Assembly (NCBI GenBank): GCA_002507205.1
Contig: DAZF01000073.1
Location: forward strand, 1 to 8,449
Length of the DNA: 8,449 nucleotides
Direction: 5' to 3'
Source of the DNA: Methanolobus sp. UBA32
Lineage (GTDB): Archaea > Halobacteriota > Methanosarcinia > Methanosarcinales > Methanosarcinaceae
Below are positions 7,004 to 8,449 of this stretch, piece by piece. The notes beneath the pieces were generated by a model, which did no database searches, had not been told where the DNA came from, and saw only the letters and a program-made list of their open reading frames with translations. The translations under genes were made by a program, and so were the position numbers. Position 1 is the first letter of the stretch; each line of letters starts with the position of its first letter.

Positions 7004-7012
7004 CTATATAAA
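7004..7012 (-). promoter_or_regulatory. TATA box of the pilin-like gene
   Basis: TTTATATAG on the minus strand matches the archaeal TATA consensus well. Its centre (about 7008) is 25 bases from the GTG start at 6983, the normal distance from a TATA box to the transcription start, which implies a leaderless mRNA. Confidence 0.65.
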
Positions 7013-7182
7013 TTAATCTTAATTAAACTAATATATTCATCATCAGTATAATACAGTTGGAATTGAAAATACAGATATCGATAGAACTGTCAAATATGGT
7101 CGACAAAAAACAATAAGAGTGCAAGCTCCTTGATTTTAAATGGATAACGATAACTTTTTATCCCACTTGTGTTATGATAGAG

Positions 7183-7210
7183 TGTAGAGTCCTACTAATA
7201 TATTGTAGAG
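7183..7210 (+). repeat. Direct repeat TGTAGAG x2 upstream of the ferredoxin TATA tract
   Basis: TGTAGAG occurs at 7183-7189 and 7204-7210. The repeats are 21 bases apart start to start, two turns of the helix, and the second touches the TATA tract. That arrangement fits a pair of sites for a regulator bound on one DNA face, but a 7-mer pair can arise by chance. Confidence 0.35.
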
Positions 7211-7226
7211 ATATATACATATAAAA
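7211..7226 (+). promoter_or_regulatory. TATA tract of the ferredoxin promoter
   Basis: ATATATACATATAAAA contains two overlapping TATA-box candidates. Depending on which is used, transcription would start at about 7240-7248, inside the palindrome at 7236-7250 and 20-30 bases before the ferredoxin ATG. Confidence 0.55.
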
Positions 7227-7235
7227 GCGAAAGCG

Positions 7236-7250
7236 CATTGTTATACAATG
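7236..7250 (+). promoter_or_regulatory. Perfect 15-bp palindrome at the ferredoxin transcription start
   Basis: CATTGTTATACAATG has two perfect 6-base arms around TAT. It lies just after the TATA tract and 4 bases before the Shine-Dalgarno GGAG (7255-7258). It could be an operator for a dimeric repressor or, if transcribed, a small hairpin near the ribosome binding site. Confidence 0.45.
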
Positions 7251-7268
7251 TAAAGGAGCGTAAAACAA

Positions 7269-7445
7269 ATGGTAGCAATTATTACTGTCGATGAATGTGT
7301 CGGTTGTGGAACATGTATAGATGAATGCCCAGCAGAGGCAATTGTACTTAACGGCGACAACATTGCAATCGTTGATGCAGGCGAATGTCTGGACTGCGGT
7401 GCATGTGTTGACGTGTGCCCAACAGACGCAATAGCAATGGAATAA
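7269..7445 (+). CDS. 2[4Fe-4S] ferredoxin
   Basis: This is a small soluble electron carrier of 58 residues, starting MVAIITVDECVGCGTC. Two CxxCxxCxxxCP motifs are complete: C10, C13, C16 and C20-P21, and C40, C43, C46 and C50-P51. They give two four-iron clusters in the pseudo-twofold layout of clostridial-type ferredoxins. The two halves resemble each other closely (DECVGCGTCIDECPAEAI and GECLDCGACVDVCPTDAI). In methanogens such ferredoxins carry low-potential electrons, for example to or from CO dehydrogenase/acetyl-CoA synthase or membrane complexes; which partner applies here cannot be read from the sequence. GGAG ends 10 bases before the ATG. The gene has its own promoter elements upstream, a hairpin over its stop codon, and aspartate-semialdehyde dehydrogenase 63 bases downstream on the same strand. 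Confidence 0.95.
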   Translation: MVAIITVDECVGCGTCIDECPAEAIVLNGDNIAIVDAGECLDCGACVDVCPTDAIAME

Positions 7446-7491
7446 AAATAATATTTTATTCCATATTCTTTACTTTTCTATTCTTTTTTTT
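7439..7491 (+). terminator. Hairpin plus T-tract after ferredoxin
   Basis: A perfect 9-bp stem, GGAATAAAA (7439-7447) and TTTTATTCC (7454-7462), has a 6-base loop and covers the TAA stop (7443-7445). A pyrimidine-rich stretch ends in eight T residues at 7484-7491. An oligo-T tract is the typical archaeal termination signal. The next gene starts only 18 bases later without an obvious TATA box, so the signal may be partial and set the ratio of ferredoxin to asd transcripts. Confidence 0.65.
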
Positions 7492-7508
7492 ATCCCAGAG
7501 GGAGACTA

Positions 7509-8449
7509 ATGCCAGAAGTAATCAAAGCAGGTATTTTGGGGGCAACAGGTGCTGTCGGCCAGAGATTCATCCAGGCACTTGAAAACCACCCATGGTTCGA
7601 AATAACATCACTTGCAGCATCAGAAAGAAGCGCAGGCAAGACATACGAAAAAGCAGCCAACTGGAGACTTGAGAGCAAACTTCCGGACTCCGTCAAAGAC
7701 ATGAAGGTGGTCCCTGTAGATCCAAAGAAGGTTGATGCTGATGTTGTATTCTCAGCACTGCCATCAGACTACGCAAAAACAGTCGAGGCTGAATTTGCGA
7801 AGGAAGGATTCGTTGTTGCAAGCAATGCATCCGCATACAGGATGGAAAAAGATGTGCCTCTTGTGATCCCTGAAGTCAATGCAGATCACCTCGGACTCAT
7901 TGACGTACAGCAGGATAACCGCGGATGGGATGGCTACATCGTTACAAACCCAAACTGTTCCACAATTGTCATGGTCCCAACACTCAAACCGCTCATGCAG
8001 TTCGGACTTGAGTCAGTCACTGTTGCTACAATGCAGGCAATATCCGGTGCAGGATATGATGGAATTGCTTCAATGGCAATACTTGACAATGTTGTCCCAT
8101 ACATTGGGGGCGAAGAAGAGAAAGTGGAAACCGAGCCACTGAAACTCCTCGGAGAGTTCGACGGTACAGAAGTAATAGATGCTGACATCAAGATCAGTGC
8201 CTCCTGTAACAGAGTACCTGTAATGGACGGACACACCGAGAACATCTGGGCAAAGATGACACAGAACCCAACTCCCGAACAGGTAAGGGAAGCATTCCTC
8301 AATTTCAATCCAGGTCTTGGAGACCTCCCTACCGAACCAAACCCTGTCATAATCGTAAGGGACGAACCAGACAGGCCACAGCCACGCCTTGACAGGAACA
8401 TGGGCAACGGAATGAGTATCACAGTAGGCCGCATAAGAGAAGGCATACG
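7509..8449 (+). CDS. asd: Aspartate-semialdehyde dehydrogenase, 3' end outside window
   Basis: The enzyme reduces aspartyl phosphate to aspartate-4-semialdehyde with NADPH, the branch point to lysine, threonine, methionine and, in methanogens, other products. 313 residues are visible, starting [20 protein letters not shown]; the family is about 340-350 residues long, so roughly 30-40 are missing beyond the window edge. The nucleotide-binding loop is [10 protein letters not shown] (11-20), VVFSALPSD (79-87) follows, and the catalytic cysteine is C150 in VTNPNCST. The motif SGAGYDGI is at 179-186, and [15 protein letters not shown] (230-244) holds the likely catalytic H242. This is the archaeal/fungal-type branch judging from NPNCST and the overall pattern. 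GAGGGAG precedes the ATG with 4-7 bases spacing. No TATA box is evident in the 63 bases behind the ferredoxin, so read-through from the ferredoxin promoter is likely. Confidence 0.95.
   Translation, partial: MPEVIKAGILGATGAVGQRFIQALENHPWFEITSLAASERSAGKTYEKAANWRLESKLPDSVKDMKVVPVDPKKVDADVVFSALPSDYAKTVEAEFAKEGFVVASNASAYRMEKDVPLVIPEVNADHLGLIDVQQDNRGWDGYIVTNPNCSTIVMVPTLKPLMQFGLESVTVATMQAISGAGYDGIASMAILDNVVPYIGGEEEKVETEPLKLLGEFDGTEVIDADIKISASCNRVPVMDGHTENIWAKMTQNPTPEQVREAFLNFNPGLGDLPTEPNPVIIVRDEPDRPQPRLDRNMGNGMSITVGRIREGI

Larger units (their letters stand above)
6984..7268. other. Divergent promoter region between pilin-like gene and ferredoxin
   Basis: These 285 AT-rich bases hold no credible coding frame. 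Besides the elements listed separately, I see a TATCGATA palindrome at 7076-7083, a tandem GATAACGATAAC at 7143-7154, and a 6-bp inverted repeat GGATAA (7142-7147) and TTATCC (7158-7163). None has a known role. A second TATA-like run TTTTAAA at 7134-7140 could give a longer ferredoxin leader. Confidence 0.5.

Noticed and set aside
7171..7210. C-box-like ATGATAG as part of a C/D guide RNA near the ferredoxin
   Set aside because: It departs from the RTGATGA consensus and no CTGA D box follows at a suitable distance.
7490..8446. Minus-strand open frames opposite asd (7702-7490 and 8446-7934) and a plus-strand frame at 7879-8142
   Set aside because: The plus-strand asd frame from 7509 runs unbroken to the edge with all catalytic motifs, so these are shadows; their translations show low-complexity Ser/Pro-rich sequence without family features.

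Overview
The window looks like the chromosome of a methylotrophic methanogenic archaeon of the Methanosarcinaceae (Methanolobus, Methanococcoides or a relative; the genus is inference). The evidence is the archaeal C/D-box sRNP pair (Nop5 plus fibrillarin), a beta-RFAP synthase of methanopterin biosynthesis, an archaeal pilin with an SPVMGV-type class III signal, a Rad3/XPD-type iron-sulfur helicase, a 2[4Fe-4S] ferredoxin, and AT-rich TATA-box promoters. Almost every gene has a clear family assignment. There are no tRNA or rRNA genes, insertion sequences or CRISPR arrays.

Layout. Seven genes lie on the minus strand and are read right to left: pilin-like protein (6983 to 6345), Rad3/XPD helicase (6291 to 4114), GerW/YtfJ-family protein (3966 to 3553), DUF2953 membrane protein (3513 to 2842), beta-RFAP synthase (2814 to 1855), Nop5 (1853 to 813) and fibrillarin (813 to 118). 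The last five form a tight cluster with gaps of 39 and 27 bases, then 1 base, then a 1-base overlap. A TATA-like box near 4042 and a hairpin over the helicase stop codon separate this cluster from the helicase. Two genes lie on the plus strand: a 58-residue ferredoxin (7269-7445) and aspartate-semialdehyde dehydrogenase (7509 to the window edge, incomplete). A 285-base divergent promoter region (6984-7268) separates the two strands. It holds a TATA box placed for a leaderless pilin transcript and, on the other strand, a TATA tract, a 7-bp direct repeat and a 15-bp palindrome in front of the ferredoxin.

How the genes fit together. Nop5 and fibrillarin are two core subunits of one RNA 2'-O-methylation enzyme and are translationally coupled. 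GerW and DUF2953 are a pair known from spore-forming bacteria (YtfJ and YtfI); here they sit in an archaeal operon with a methanopterin gene and the RNA-methylation pair. That mix is the least explained feature of the window. The most concrete annotation problem is Nop5: its N-terminal fibrillarin-binding domain is intact in the reading frame, but the only start codon with the right position and a perfect Shine-Dalgarno sequence is CTG.
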